Of a stretch of DNA of 64,000 bases, positions 56,506 to 64,000 are shown one piece after another. How positions within the stretch are numbered: the first letter of the stretch is position 1; each line of letters starts with the position of its first letter. Below the pieces are notes generated by a model. That model saw nothing but the letters and a program-made list of their open reading frames with translations, searched no databases and was not told where the DNA came from. Made by a program: the position numbers and the translations under genes. Source of the stretch: Natrinema zhouii (lineage in GTDB: Archaea > Halobacteriota > Halobacteria > Halobacteriales > Natrialbaceae). The stretch covers positions 2,914,001 through 2,978,000 of the forward strand of contig NZ_CP059154.1 in the NCBI RefSeq assembly GCF_013456555.2. The letters run 5' to 3'.

Positions 56506-56615
56506 GCTCGAGCGTAGACGAGACAGTCATATCTATATTCTCATGTAGTATAACCCAGTTATTTTCACCGGCCGTAGTGATTGTTCTGCGGTGAGACGGC
56601 TCGGCGTCGGCGCGA

Positions 56616-57155
56616 TCAGGAGAGGCGCGCGGCAATGTCTGCCTCGGTGATGATCCCCACCGTCTCGCCGGCCTCGGTGATCATTACGGCTTTGTAGTGC
56701 TCGAGCAGGTTGCTGATTTCGTCGAGGGTGGCGTCCTTCGAGACGGTCGGGAAGCTCTCGCTCATGTGTTCCTCGACGGGTTCGTCGCGGTCCTCCGAAT
56801 CGAGGTGGACGAGGTCGGTCTGGCTGATCGAGCCGACCGGAATCCCGTCCTGGATGACCGCCAGCTGGGAATAGGCCTCTTCTTCCATCTTCCGAGCGGC
56901 CTCGCTGACGGGATCGTCGGGGGCGACGTTGACGACCGCCTCGTTCATCAGATCGTCGGCGCGAATGACGTCGCTCTCTGCCTTCTCGAGGGCGTTGACG
57001 ATCCGCCGGAGCGTCGACAGACGCGGGTCGACGTCACCCCCCTCGATCCGGGCGATCAGGGGCTGGGAGACGTCGGCTTTCGCCGCGAGTTCGCTCTGGG
57101 TGAGCCCGAGTTCGGTACGGCGCTGTCGGAGGTCCGCTGGCGTCGGGAGTTCCAT
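56616..57155 (-). CDS. HTH-CBS domain protein
   Basis: A 179-residue protein with an N-terminal XRE-type helix-turn-helix (LRQRRTELGLTQSELAAKAD, then VSQPLIARIEGGDVDPRLST). Two CBS repeats follow at about 70-179 (VVNVAPDDPVSEAARKMEEE; SYFPTVSK-like ESFPTVSKDATLDEISNLLE). CBS pairs bind adenosine compounds, so DNA binding probably responds to energy state. This architecture is common in archaea. The ATG at 57153-57155 starts next to the HTH, and an inverted repeat overlapping its TATA element suggests autoregulation. Confidence 0.92.
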   Translation of the reverse strand: MELPTPADLRQRRTELGLTQSELAAKADVSQPLIARIEGGDVDPRLSTLRRIVNALEKAESDVIRADDLMNEAVVNVAPDDPVSEAARKMEEEAYSQLAVIQDGIPVGSISQTDLVHLDSEDRDEPVEEHMSESFPTVSKDATLDEISNLLEHYKAVMITEAGETVGIITEADIAARLS

Positions 57156-57163
57156 ACCAAACA

Positions 57164-57181
57164 ATAACTGCGGGTTATAGA
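57164..57181 (-). promoter_or_regulatory. Inverted repeat over the promoter of the HTH-CBS gene
   Basis: ATAAC (57164-57168) and GTTAT (57174-57178) form a 5-base inverted repeat with a 5-base spacer. On the minus strand CTATAACC (57174-57181) is the likely TATA element about 20-26 bases before the ATG. A bound dimer would block it. Confidence 0.35.
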
Positions 57182-57236
57182 AAGAGCTTTGGGTGGCGCT
57201 CCGTCCCCGCCGCTGCTCTCGGTGACTACGCGGCGA

Positions 57237-57593
57237 CTACTCGTCGTCTTCGTCGGTCTCGATCATGTCGACGACCGAGAGCGGGACGTCACGCAGTGCG
57301 CCGCCGACCTCGCTCTTCGCGATGCGAGAGGCGTGTTCCTCGCTGTCGGCGTTGAAAACCTCCATCTCGAGTCCGAGCCCGACGAGTGCGGTGTCGGCCG
57401 CGATAAAGGCGGAGTCGAACGGTTCGCCGCAGGCCGGACAGCCCGTCGCGCCGACCTCGACCTCGACGTAGTCCATATTTTCGCTGTTGAGTCGCTTTCC
57501 GGCTTCGCTGACGGCGACGCCGATCGCATCGTCGATCGCGTCGACGTCACGAACGAGCCATGCCGCTTCCATCGCGACGAGATAGTTTCCCAT
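57237..57593 (-). CDS. DUF555 (UPF0212) family protein
   Basis: A 118-residue archaeal DUF555 protein. Visible signatures are the start NYLVAMEAAWLVRDVDAIDD, a Cys pair in ATGCPACGEPFDSAF, and the region VGLGLEMEVFNADSEEHASR. The Cys pair may bind metal. Function is not established. It lies 81 bases from the HTH-CBS gene in the same direction and may share its transcript. Confidence 0.88.
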   Translation of the reverse strand: MGNYLVAMEAAWLVRDVDAIDDAIGVAVSEAGKRLNSENMDYVEVEVGATGCPACGEPFDSAFIAADTALVGLGLEMEVFNADSEEHASRIAKSEVGGALRDVPLSVVDMIETDEDDE

Positions 57594-57923
57594 ATACAGT
57601 GGTCGGTCTGGGGGGTTTCCTGTCTTGCGGTTCGTCGGCGGCCGTCTCCGAGCGGGTTAATTCGACCCATGCCTGCTCGCGCGCGTCGTCGATCAGCGGC
57701 GCGCACGCGAATCGAATCGTTCCCATAAGTTACGAGAAAACACCGTGTGAACTCCCACCTGCATAGCCGTACATCGCCTCGAGTCCGCCTGCAGTTGTAC
57801 ACAACGAAACTGAATTGGAATCGCAAGCAGGCGGCGACCCGATACGTGAGTGAACGATCATGATAGAGGGCGCACCTCACAAAGACTTATATATGCCCTC
57901 CGTCTGGGCATGGCTGAACGCCG
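57594..57923. other. Intergenic region with the promoter of a small membrane protein
   Basis: About 330 bases between divergent genes. The clear element is a TATA box at 57886-57895. I see no RNA gene or strong inverted repeat. Confidence 0.45.
57886..57895 (+). promoter_or_regulatory. TATA element of the 56-residue membrane protein
   Basis: CTTATATATG lies about 30-38 bases before the ATG at 57924, giving at most a short leader. This is one of the best TATA matches in the window. Confidence 0.6.
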
Positions 57924-58094
57924 ATGATATCCCGAGCGTACCACGCGACGCTGTTCGCACTCTACCAGCTGTGCATTGTGATTGGTATCGCTGCCATGCC
58001 ACTCGCGATCGCCGCCCGTCAGGCTGGATTCACACTGCCGATTCACCGCATCCTCGCCAACGTCGAGGAAGCCTACGAAAACGCAAAGCGCTGA
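57924..58094 (+). CDS. Small haloarchaeal membrane protein (56 aa)
   Basis: A 56-residue protein: a short basic start (MISRAYHATL), one hydrophobic helix (FALYQLCIVIGIAAMPLAIA) and a charged tail (HRILANVEEAYENAKR). I recognise it as a conserved haloarchaeal small protein of unknown function. A strong TATA element at suitable spacing supports expression. It reads toward psmB but is separated from it by about 280 bases with its own promoter. Confidence 0.7.
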   Translation: MISRAYHATLFALYQLCIVIGIAAMPLAIAARQAGFTLPIHRILANVEEAYENAKR

Positions 58095-58342
58095 TCAACT
58101 GAGCCGAGACTGATTCTCCCGCTTGTCGACCGTCGAGCTGCCGGCTCCACCAGTACCGCTTTTCTACCCATCGCTCGTGATCCTCTGTCAGGAGCCTCAC
58201 GCCAATCTCATAGTCTACACCGAGTCGTCTCTTGAGTCGCGCTCACGCCCCACTCACGGCGCACTCACGTTGTTCCTACGCCGCTCGAGGCGACCCGTTC
58301 TCGCGGTTGACAGAAGCGGAAACGACAGTGGTGACCGCCGGT

Positions 58343-58350
58343 GTTTTATA
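58343..58350 (+). promoter_or_regulatory. TATA element of psmB
   Basis: GTTTTATA lies about 26-33 bases before the psmB ATG at 58376, predicting a leaderless transcript. Confidence 0.6.
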
Positions 58351-58375
58351 CCGTCCCGGCCCTATCTTTCCAGCA

Positions 58376-59107
58376 ATGCATACGCCTACAGACGACTCCG
58401 ACTTCTCCCGGACGGTCAACCAGTTGGCCGACGATCCGAACCCCTACGAGCCGGAGATCGGTTCGATGCCCCAGAACGACCTCACGCGAGCGGACCTGGA
58501 CAACGTCAACAAGACCGGGACGACGACGATCGGCATCTCTACCGCCGACGGCGTCGTCATCGCGACGGACATGCGCGCCAGCCTCGGCGGGCGCTTCGTC
58601 TCGAACAAGAACGTCCAGAAGGTCGAACAGATCCACCCCACCGGCGCGCTCACGCTCGTCGGCAGCGTCGGCGGCGCACAATCGTTCATCTCGAGTCTCC
58701 GCGCCGAGGTCAACCTCTACGAGGCCCGCCGCGGCGAGAACATGAGCATCGACGCGCTGGCGACGCTCGCGGGGAACTTCGCCCGCGGCGGCCCGTTCTT
58801 CGCCATCCATCCGATTCTGGGCGGCGTCGACGAGGAGGGGAGCCACGTCTACAGCATCGACCCCGCCGGCGGCGTCATGGAGGACGACTACACCGTCACC
58901 GGCAGCGGGATGCAACTCGCCTACGGTCACCTCGAGCAGGCCTACGAACCGGACATGTCCACCGAGGAAGCGAAGACGGTCGCCGCACGGAGCATCAAGT
59001 CCGCCGTCGAGCGCGACACCGGCTCCGGTAACGGTGTCTTCCTCTGTGAGATCACCGACGAGGGTGTCGACATCCACGGCCACCACGACTTCGACGAAGT
59101 CCTCTAA
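58376..59107 (+). CDS. psmB: Proteasome beta subunit
   Basis: A 243-residue precursor of the catalytic 20S proteasome subunit. The propeptide of about 48 residues ends VNKTG, and self-cleavage exposes Thr49 (TTTIGISTADG). Counting from it, Asp17 is in ATDMRASLGG and a Lys is at position 33-34 (QKVEQIHP), the expected Thr/Asp/Lys set. The rest (VGSVGGAQSFISSLRAEVNL, YSIDPAGGVMEDDYTVTGSG) is standard. It would assemble with an alpha subunit encoded elsewhere. The gene is monocistronic with a leaderless promoter, and the ATG at 58376 starts a normal propeptide. Confidence 0.95.
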   Translation: MHTPTDDSDFSRTVNQLADDPNPYEPEIGSMPQNDLTRADLDNVNKTGTTTIGISTADGVVIATDMRASLGGRFVSNKNVQKVEQIHPTGALTLVGSVGGAQSFISSLRAEVNLYEARRGENMSIDALATLAGNFARGGPFFAIHPILGGVDEEGSHVYSIDPAGGVMEDDYTVTGSGMQLAYGHLEQAYEPDMSTEEAKTVAARSIKSAVERDTGSGNGVFLCEITDEGVDIHGHHDFDEVL

Positions 59108-59254
59108 CTCGGCCGAAACGGTTGATTCTCCGGTTTTCTCTCGTCGGAGTAGTGCTGGCTCCGGTCATCGCAACGAGCGACTTCTCTGTTGTGCGTAGCT
59201 TCCGCTTGCTGGAAGTGAAAACGCGCCGAAACGGCGTCGAAACGTGACGACCGA

Positions 59255-60379
59255 CTAGTCGAGTCGCGTCGCCTGCTCGAGCTGGTGTTCGGAAACGCGG
59301 GAGTCGGCGAGTTCGGTCGCGCGCCCCGTCTCGCTCGAGCGATAGATCGCGTCGATGACTCGCTGGACGGTCAGCGCTTCCTCGACGGTGTTGGTCTCCG
59401 GCGCTGTGCCCGCGGCGATCGTCGCGAGGAACTGCTCGTCCTGTTCGCTGTAGCCGGTCACGGCGGCGTCACCGGTCATATTGACATCGGCGTAGTGATC
59501 GCCGCCGGCCGTCCCGGCCTCGAGAATGTGGAGATCGGTGTCGCCGATATCGAACTGGGCACCCGCCTGGGTGCCCCGGACTTTGAAGTCCATGCTCTGC
59601 TCGCGGTTGGTCGCCCACGCCGCCTCGAGCGAAATCGTCTCGCCGTTCGCACAGCGAATGAAGGCGCTGACGGAATCGTCGACCTCGTAGGTCTCGGCCT
59701 CGGCGTCCCAGTTGTCGCCGAAGCCCTCCGGATCGGCGTACTCCTCACTGGTTCCGAACGTCGTCCGCGTGACGCCGTTGACCTCGACGATTTCGGGGAA
59801 GTCCAGCGCGTAGAGCGCGAGATCGAGGGCGTGAACGCCGATATCGAGCAGGGAACCGCCGCCGGCGAGTTCGGAATCCGTGAACCAGGAACCGGGGCCG
59901 GGGACGCCGCGTCGGCGAACGTAGTCGGCCTCGACGTGGGTCAGATCCCCGAAGCGGCCGCGGGCGTGTTGTTCGTCGAACATGGCCATCGACGCGGCGT
60001 GGCGGTTGTGGAAGCCGACCATACAGACGCCCGGCGAGCGGGCCGCCGTCTCCGCGATCCGTTCGGCGCTCTCGAGGGTGTGGGCGAGGGGCTTTTCGAC
60101 CAGAACGTCCAGTCCCGCCTCGAGGGCCGCGACAGCGATCGGTTCGTGGAACCGGTTGGGCGTCGTCACGATGACGGCGTCGACGGCCTCGTCGACGACG
60201 AGTTCGTCGTGCGTCTCGTAGGTCCGCGCACCGAACTCCTGGGCGAACTGGTCTCGTTGCTCCGGGATGAGGTCCGCGCCGGCAACGACGTCAGCGCCGA
60301 GTTCCCGGATGCTCCGTGCGTGGAGATTGCCCATGCCGCCAAGGCCGACGATGCCGACGCCGATTCCGTCGCCAATCAT
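59255..60379 (-). CDS. Gfo/Idh/MocA family oxidoreductase
   Basis: A 374-residue NAD(P)-dependent dehydrogenase. The Rossmann loop is VGIVGLGGMGNLHARSI, the conserved Glu-Lys-Pro is in VLVEKPLAHTLESAERIAE, and the catalytic Asp/His region is SLLDIGVHALDLALY. It probably acts on a sugar or inositol. It is divergent from the ThuA-like gene, and these two families often co-occur in sugar metabolism clusters. The ATG at 60377-60379 is preferred to a TTG two codons upstream. Confidence 0.9.
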   Translation of the reverse strand: MIGDGIGVGIVGLGGMGNLHARSIRELGADVVAGADLIPEQRDQFAQEFGARTYETHDELVVDEAVDAVIVTTPNRFHEPIAVAALEAGLDVLVEKPLAHTLESAERIAETAARSPGVCMVGFHNRHAASMAMFDEQHARGRFGDLTHVEADYVRRRGVPGPGSWFTDSELAGGGSLLDIGVHALDLALYALDFPEIVEVNGVTRTTFGTSEEYADPEGFGDNWDAEAETYEVDDSVSAFIRCANGETISLEAAWATNREQSMDFKVRGTQAGAQFDIGDTDLHILEAGTAGGDHYADVNMTGDAAVTGYSEQDEQFLATIAAGTAPETNTVEEALTVQRVIDAIYRSSETGRATELADSRVSEHQLEQATRLD

Positions 60380-60751
60380 GTCCAAACCTCCGATTTCGTC
60401 TCAGCAGCAATGGAGGGGCAGTGAGAAACCAACCATTTCGAGATCATTTGCGTCCGATCCTGGTCCATAGAGTGTGGCAGTCGGCTATCGAAATAAGGGT
60501 TGTGACCGATTAATACGTACAGGCATTTCGAATTTTACCTCTTACTATACTATTATGGTAACAGAGGTCAGAGATAGTGACTATTTCTAGTATTTCAGGC
60601 TGGGGTTACACTCACCGGTCTCCCGGCTGATACCGTCGGCTGGGAGCCACTGTGATGGCAATCCGTCACTCCGATTCGTCGAGACCGGCCGCGACAACGG
60701 CGCGTCACTACGACCGACAGTATAAGGCTCCGGACGGCGGACCGATCGGTC
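60380..60751. other. Divergent promoter region with an AT-rich core
   Basis: About 370 bases between the dehydrogenase and the ThuA-like gene. The middle (about 60480-60600) is AT-rich. The only clear element is the TATA box of the ThuA-like gene at 60720-60728. No RNA gene or coding sequence was recognised. Confidence 0.45.
60720..60728 (+). promoter_or_regulatory. TATA element of the ThuA-like gene
   Basis: AGTATAAGG lies about 24-32 bases before the ATG at 60752, the spacing of a leaderless transcript. Confidence 0.6.
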
Positions 60752-61447
60752 ATGGTCGCAGTCACGATCTGGAACGAGTTTCGCCACGAACGCGAGGACG
60801 ACGCAGTCGCGGCCGTCTACCCCGACGGCATTCACGAGACCATTGCCGACGCGCTCGCCGACGACCACGAGGTTCGGACCGCGACGCTTGACGAGCCCGA
60901 TCACGGTCTCACCGACGAGGTCCTCGAGGCGACGGACGTCCTGCTGTGGTGGGGCCACGAGGCGCACGACGAGGTCAGCGACGCGGTCGTCGACCGCGTC
61001 CGCGAGCGCGTCCTCGAGGGGATGGGATTCATCCCGTTGCACTCGAGCCACTACGCCAAGCCCTTCAAGCGCCTCATGGGGACCTCCTGTAGCCTGCAGT
61101 ACCGCGAGGACGGCGGCACCGAGCGCCTCTGGGTCGTCGATCCCGGTCATCCGATCGCAGACGGCCTGGACGAGGCGATCGAACTTCCCAAGACGGAGAT
61201 GTACGGCGAGCCGTTCGACGTCCCCGAACCCGACCGGCAGGTGTTCGTCAGCTGGTTCGAGGGCGGCGAGGTGTTCCGCAGCGGCTGCTGTTACCGGCGC
61301 GGAAACGGCCGGATATTCTACTTCCGGCCCGGCCACGAGACGTATCCGATCTACGAGAACGAGGCGATTCGGCGAATACTGCGGAACGCGGTCGCGTGGG
61401 CCAGCCCGACCGAGGGCTCGCCGCGGTCGTTCGGCGAACGGGAGTAA
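60752..61447 (+). CDS. ThuA-like domain protein
   Basis: A 231-residue protein of the ThuA (trehalose utilisation) group, related to the glutamine-amidotransferase fold but without its catalytic Cys. Family segments are [60 protein letters not shown] and [20 protein letters not shown]. Residue contacts suggest sugar or polyol binding. It is divergent from the Gfo/Idh/MocA dehydrogenase, a common partner. It converges with the eIF2B-like gene only seven bases away. Confidence 0.9.
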   Translation: MVAVTIWNEFRHEREDDAVAAVYPDGIHETIADALADDHEVRTATLDEPDHGLTDEVLEATDVLLWWGHEAHDEVSDAVVDRVRERVLEGMGFIPLHSSHYAKPFKRLMGTSCSLQYREDGGTERLWVVDPGHPIADGLDEAIELPKTEMYGEPFDVPEPDRQVFVSWFEGGEVFRSGCCYRRGNGRIFYFRPGHETYPIYENEAIRRILRNAVAWASPTEGSPRSFGERE

Positions 61448-61453
61448 CGGCGT

Positions 61454-62305
61454 CTACAACTCCTGCCGGCCTTCATCCGTAATGACGCTCTCGAGCAACT
61501 CGACCGGCGTCGCGTCGTAGGCGGGATTTTCCACGTCAAAGCCGTCGGCGGGTTCGGCCATGACCTCGCTGCCCGGTCGAAACTCGTTTTCGAAGACGAA
61601 CCCTTCGCTGACGATCTTCGAGGCCGAGCCGAGGACGGTCACCGGCACGTCCAGTCGGGCGGCCGTCGACGCGATCGGGAAGGTGCCGACGCGATTGTAG
61701 AGCGTCTCGTCGACGATGCAGTCCATGCCGACGACGACCCGGTCGCACTCCTCGAGGTAGATCCCGTGGGCGCTGTCGGTGAGCAGCGTCGTTTCAACGC
61801 GGTCCATCTCGGCCAGCGTCCGGGCGGTCTTGCGCCCGAGGTAGCGCGGTCGAGCCTCGGTGACGTAGACCTTGAACGTCTTGCCGGCCGCGGTCGCCTG
61901 CTCGAGGGCCTGAATCACCGTCGAGGAGTAATCATGGGTCAGAATCGTCGCGCCGTCAGTGAGGACGTCCACAGCGTTTTCGGCCGCTAGCCGCTTGCCG
62001 GACTCGATCCGCGAGACGACTTCGTCGATCTTCTCGCTCGTGAGTCGGTGGGCGTCCTCGACGCTGTCGGGCTCGGCGTCAGTAACGTCGTCGACGACCT
62101 CCCGGACGGCGTTTTGCAGCGAGGCGTGCGAGGGGTTCGCCCGTCGCAACACGGAGCCGTTGCGCTCGAGCGCGCGGATGTACTCCTCGACGGTCGCGAA
62201 CTCCCGCTCGACAAGTTCCTCGAGGGCCTGGGTCGCGTGGACAGCAACCACCGAGGAACTGTGCGTCTGCATCTCTCGGATTTCCTCGGCCGTCTCGTCG
62301 ATCAT
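61454..62305 (-). CDS. eIF2B-like protein (initiation-factor 2B family)
   Basis: A 283-residue member of the eIF2B/ribose-1,5-bisphosphate isomerase/MtnA superfamily. Segments are ILTHDYSSTVIQALEQATAA, KVYVTEARPRYLGRKTARTL, ECDRVVVGMDCIVDETLYNR and TFPIASTAARLDVPVTVLGS. The isomerases carry a catalytic Cys directly after the ILTH motif; here it is Asp (ILTHD). That argues for a regulatory eIF2B-type role and against an AMP-pathway isomerase. The ATG at 62303-62305 fits the domain start. Confidence 0.85.
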   Translation of the reverse strand: MIDETAEEIREMQTHSSSVVAVHATQALEELVEREFATVEEYIRALERNGSVLRRANPSHASLQNAVREVVDDVTDAEPDSVEDAHRLTSEKIDEVVSRIESGKRLAAENAVDVLTDGATILTHDYSSTVIQALEQATAAGKTFKVYVTEARPRYLGRKTARTLAEMDRVETTLLTDSAHGIYLEECDRVVVGMDCIVDETLYNRVGTFPIASTAARLDVPVTVLGSASKIVSEGFVFENEFRPGSEVMAEPADGFDVENPAYDATPVELLESVITDEGRQEL

Positions 62306-62386
62306 ACTCGCATGGTTTCCGGTCAGCGCAAAAGGTGTTCCGGGTGCCCGCAACCGTTCCGTCGTCCGTCCTTCAACGGGTCGCCG

Positions 62387-62710
62387 TCACGCGGTCTCGT
62401 CGAAGCCGAAAATCCGCTGTAGTTCACCTTCGATTCGGTCGACGAACGTCTCGAGGACGGGCTCGAACTGCTCGTGGTCGGCCACCGCGCCGACCCGGTC
62501 CCGCGGATTCTCCGGGAGTTCGACGCGGAACTCACCGTTACCTTCGTAGAAGGGTTCACTCTCGCTCAGCACCTGCCGGTCGATGGCGCGGAGTACCTCG
62601 GAGTCGTACTGGCCGTGTAACTGCTGATACGCGTTCGAGTAGGCCTCCTCGAGTTCCGTGAAGTAGTGGACGTACTTCTCCTCGAATTTCTCGGGGTCGA
62701 ACTCGGTCAT
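62387..62710 (-). CDS. DUF5783 family protein
   Basis: A 107-residue acidic protein, DUF5783-like. It begins FDPEKFEEKYVHYFTELEEA, continues with helices (YSNAYQQLHGQYDSEVLRAI) and ends with a helix (LETFVDRIEGELQRIFGF). It is a common haloarchaeal small protein of unknown function. It lies 81 bases from the eIF2B-like gene on the same strand. Confidence 0.8.
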   Translation of the reverse strand: MTEFDPEKFEEKYVHYFTELEEAYSNAYQQLHGQYDSEVLRAIDRQVLSESEPFYEGNGEFRVELPENPRDRVGAVADHEQFEPVLETFVDRIEGELQRIFGFDETA

Positions 62711-62836
62711 AGCCGTCCGTGCGGACGCTATCGGGTAAACGGTTCGGGACCATACCCGGATCAGCCCTGCGGTCGGGTACTCGACCGTTCCACCGATGCC
62801 CGCAGGCTTACGTCCTCGAGGTCCCTAGAACCGCCG

Positions 62837-63157
62837 ATGACCGTCACCGTCCGGTACACCTGTCCGCACTGCAACGCCGTGGTGAGCGTCGAACGCCAGC
62901 CGGATCTCGCGGACCGCTCCGTGACCACAGTCCCGCAGCCGGGGTGGGAGTACGCCAGCCCGGACGAGGCGTTCGAGGCGGCCGACGGGATCGAATTCCT
63001 CTGTGGCGAGGACGGTCCCGTCACCGACCTCGAGGGAAACGCTATCGAGGGCTGTGGCCGCCCGTTCTATCTCAATTTCGTGCGCTTCGAGCAGGGGGTG
63101 GAACTCGAGCCAGATCCGCCGACCTACGACGGACCGCGGTTCGATTTCGACGCGTGA
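62837..63157 (+). CDS. Haloarchaeal zinc-ribbon-like protein (106 aa)
   Basis: A 106-residue protein with Cys pairs YTCPHCNAVV at the N-terminus and FLCGEDG with EGCGRPFYLNFV near residue 65-80, suggesting one zinc site built from two knuckles. The C-terminal tail is acidic with many prolines. Function unknown. The ATG at 62837 starts at the conserved strand, and the in-frame upstream extension is not haloarchaeal in composition. It is divergent from the DUF5783 gene. Confidence 0.75.
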   Translation: MTVTVRYTCPHCNAVVSVERQPDLADRSVTTVPQPGWEYASPDEAFEAADGIEFLCGEDGPVTDLEGNAIEGCGRPFYLNFVRFEQGVELEPDPPTYDGPRFDFDA

Positions 63158-63217
63158 CCAGCGACGACGGTGCCGGCTCTTTCCGTCGCGCGCCGTCGGT
63201 CCCTCGACTCGAGGTGA

Positions 63218-64000
63218 TTATCCCAGCCGCATGCGAATCCATCGATGAACGCGCACGGTGTATCGACGGCCGAGAGTCGTCGCGCGTCGCCACGTACTCG
63301 GTGAGAGCAGGACTCGGAGCCCGTGTATCGCCATCGTCGCCCAGAAGACGAGCGCCGTCCAGACGCGGGTGGCACGGTCGGAGTGTCGTAACACGGGTAT
63401 CGTGACGAACAGCGCGAGGACGAGTCCGAAGGCCCCGCCACGAGCGGGACGCGAGAATAGATGGAACTCGTCGACCGCGATGAGCAACGGAATAAGCGCC
63501 CCGGCTGCGAGCACGCCCCGCCGGAGGAGCGGTCGGACCGCTTTCGATGGCCGGTCGACTGCGAACAGGCGCTGTCCGAGAACGACGAGTTGCCAGCCCC
63601 CCAATGCGCCGAGAGACGCGCCGAGTAACGAAATGTCGTCGGCATCGATGCCGCCGACGATGAGGTTGATCGCACTAATGGCGATCGCGAGCCCGAAGGC
63701 GACCGTGCCGTGATCGGTCGAAAAGCGAGTCAGGAGTCGCTCGGCGACGGCCAGAAACGCGACACCGACGGCGACCCCTGCAGTCACGTCGACGAGATAG
63801 TGGACGCCGAGTACGACCCGCGAAACGCACACCGCAGCGACGAGGAGCGCTGCGCCGACGAACCGCCGCCGACGGGTGCTGATCGAGAGCCGGCGTGCCA
63901 GGCTCAGGTACACGATCGTCGTCATCAACGCGTGGCCGCTCGGGAACCCGTAGCCGCTTGCCATCGCGGTGGATTCGTAGAGCGGTTGAATTACCCACGG
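63218..64000 (-). CDS. PAP2-family phosphatase (N-terminus beyond the window)
   Basis: The frame is open to the right edge, so the N-terminal part is missing; 261 codons are visible. The PAP2 signature appears as YGFPSGHALMTTIVY (second motif) and SRVVLGVHYLVDVTAGVAVG (third motif), separated by helices. The first motif (Lys/Arg-Pro) must lie upstream, outside the window. It is an integral membrane phosphatase of lipid or isoprenoid phosphates. The long C-terminal extension after the core contains several more helices (VLALFVTIPVL and others) of unknown role. Confidence 0.88.
   Translation of the reverse strand, partial: PWVIQPLYESTAMASGYGFPSGHALMTTIVYLSLARRLSISTRRRRFVGAALLVAAVCVSRVVLGVHYLVDVTAGVAVGVAFLAVAERLLTRFSTDHGTVAFGLAIAISAINLIVGGIDADDISLLGASLGALGGWQLVVLGQRLFAVDRPSKAVRPLLRRGVLAAGALIPLLIAVDEFHLFSRPARGGAFGLVLALFVTIPVLRHSDRATRVWTALVFWATMAIHGLRVLLSPSTWRRATTLGRRYTVRVHRWIRMRLG

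Noticed and set aside
56506..56615. TPP riboswitch upstream of tenA
   Set aside because: The leader is short and AT-rich, and I could not find the conserved CUGAGA-type core or the paired helices.

Overview
The window reads as a chromosomal segment of an extremely halophilic archaeon (class Halobacteria; my guess is a Natrialbales genus such as Natrinema or Haloterrigena). The evidence is high GC, strongly acidic proteins, many leaderless genes with a TATA element about 25-35 bases before the ATG, twin-arginine lipoprotein signals, HalOD1 and Bat-type HTH proteins, an archaeal proteasome beta subunit, and a split Ser-type thiolase with a separate OB-fold subunit. No rRNA, tRNA, CRISPR array, integrase or insertion sequence was recognised.

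Layout. 0-10.8 kb: a truncated FUN14 protein, the ribosome-associated GTPase HflX, a two-subunit beta-ketothiolase, a coiled-coil protein, a degenerate RecA-like protein, a large acidic membrane-anchored protein, an RNase H-like exonuclease, a HalOD1 protein and an NnrS-like membrane protein coupled to a 53-residue ORF. 11-18 kb: a large catalase with a DJ-1/PfpI-like tail, a CPA1 antiporter, a DMT exporter, a Tat lipoprotein, a MoaD-like protein ending in Cys-Cys, a frameshifted CGCGG peptide gene and a small zinc protein. 18-23.6 kb: a biotin-dependent acyl-CoA carboxylase (biotin carboxylase/carrier, carboxyltransferase and small PccX-like subunit) interrupted by an SPFH gene on the other strand. 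23.6-28.5 kb: NSS transporter, SDR, response regulator, GDPD, YjbQ and HEAT-repeat protein.

28.7-36.6 kb is the most coherent system: a tight minus-strand operon of two different PrkA-type kinases, a von Willebrand-like DUF444 protein and SpoVR. This is the archaeal form of the bacterial yeaG-yeaH-ycgB stress module. It is preceded by a leader of about 300 bases holding a possible 75-codon ORF whose stop overlaps the first prkA start. 37-43 kb: DUF5820, UPF0179, an MFS carrier, an AtoE-like fatty-acid transporter, an HxlR regulator with a palindromic operator, an AT-rich patch of tiny zinc-binding proteins and an SRPBCC protein. 43-47 kb: an ABC-2 export operon whose first permease is fused to a PrsW-like membrane protease. 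47-54 kb: an FNT channel fused to two UspA domains, a Tat-exported penicillin acylase, a membrane protein, an aldo/keto reductase and a DUF2892 protein.

54-64 kb: a Bat-type HTH protein, a winged-helix regulator with a duplicated upstream site, TenA, an HTH-CBS protein, DUF555, a 56-residue membrane protein, PsmB, a Gfo/Idh/MocA dehydrogenase divergent from a ThuA protein, an eIF2B-like protein, DUF5783, a zinc-ribbon protein and a PAP2 phosphatase cut by the right edge. Most genes form ordinary haloarchaeal core metabolism. The parts most worth a second look are the broken CGCGG peptide gene, the double-PrkA operon with its leader ORF, the ABC permease-PrsW fusion, the Cys-Cys MoaD, and several clean operator-like repeats beside regulators.
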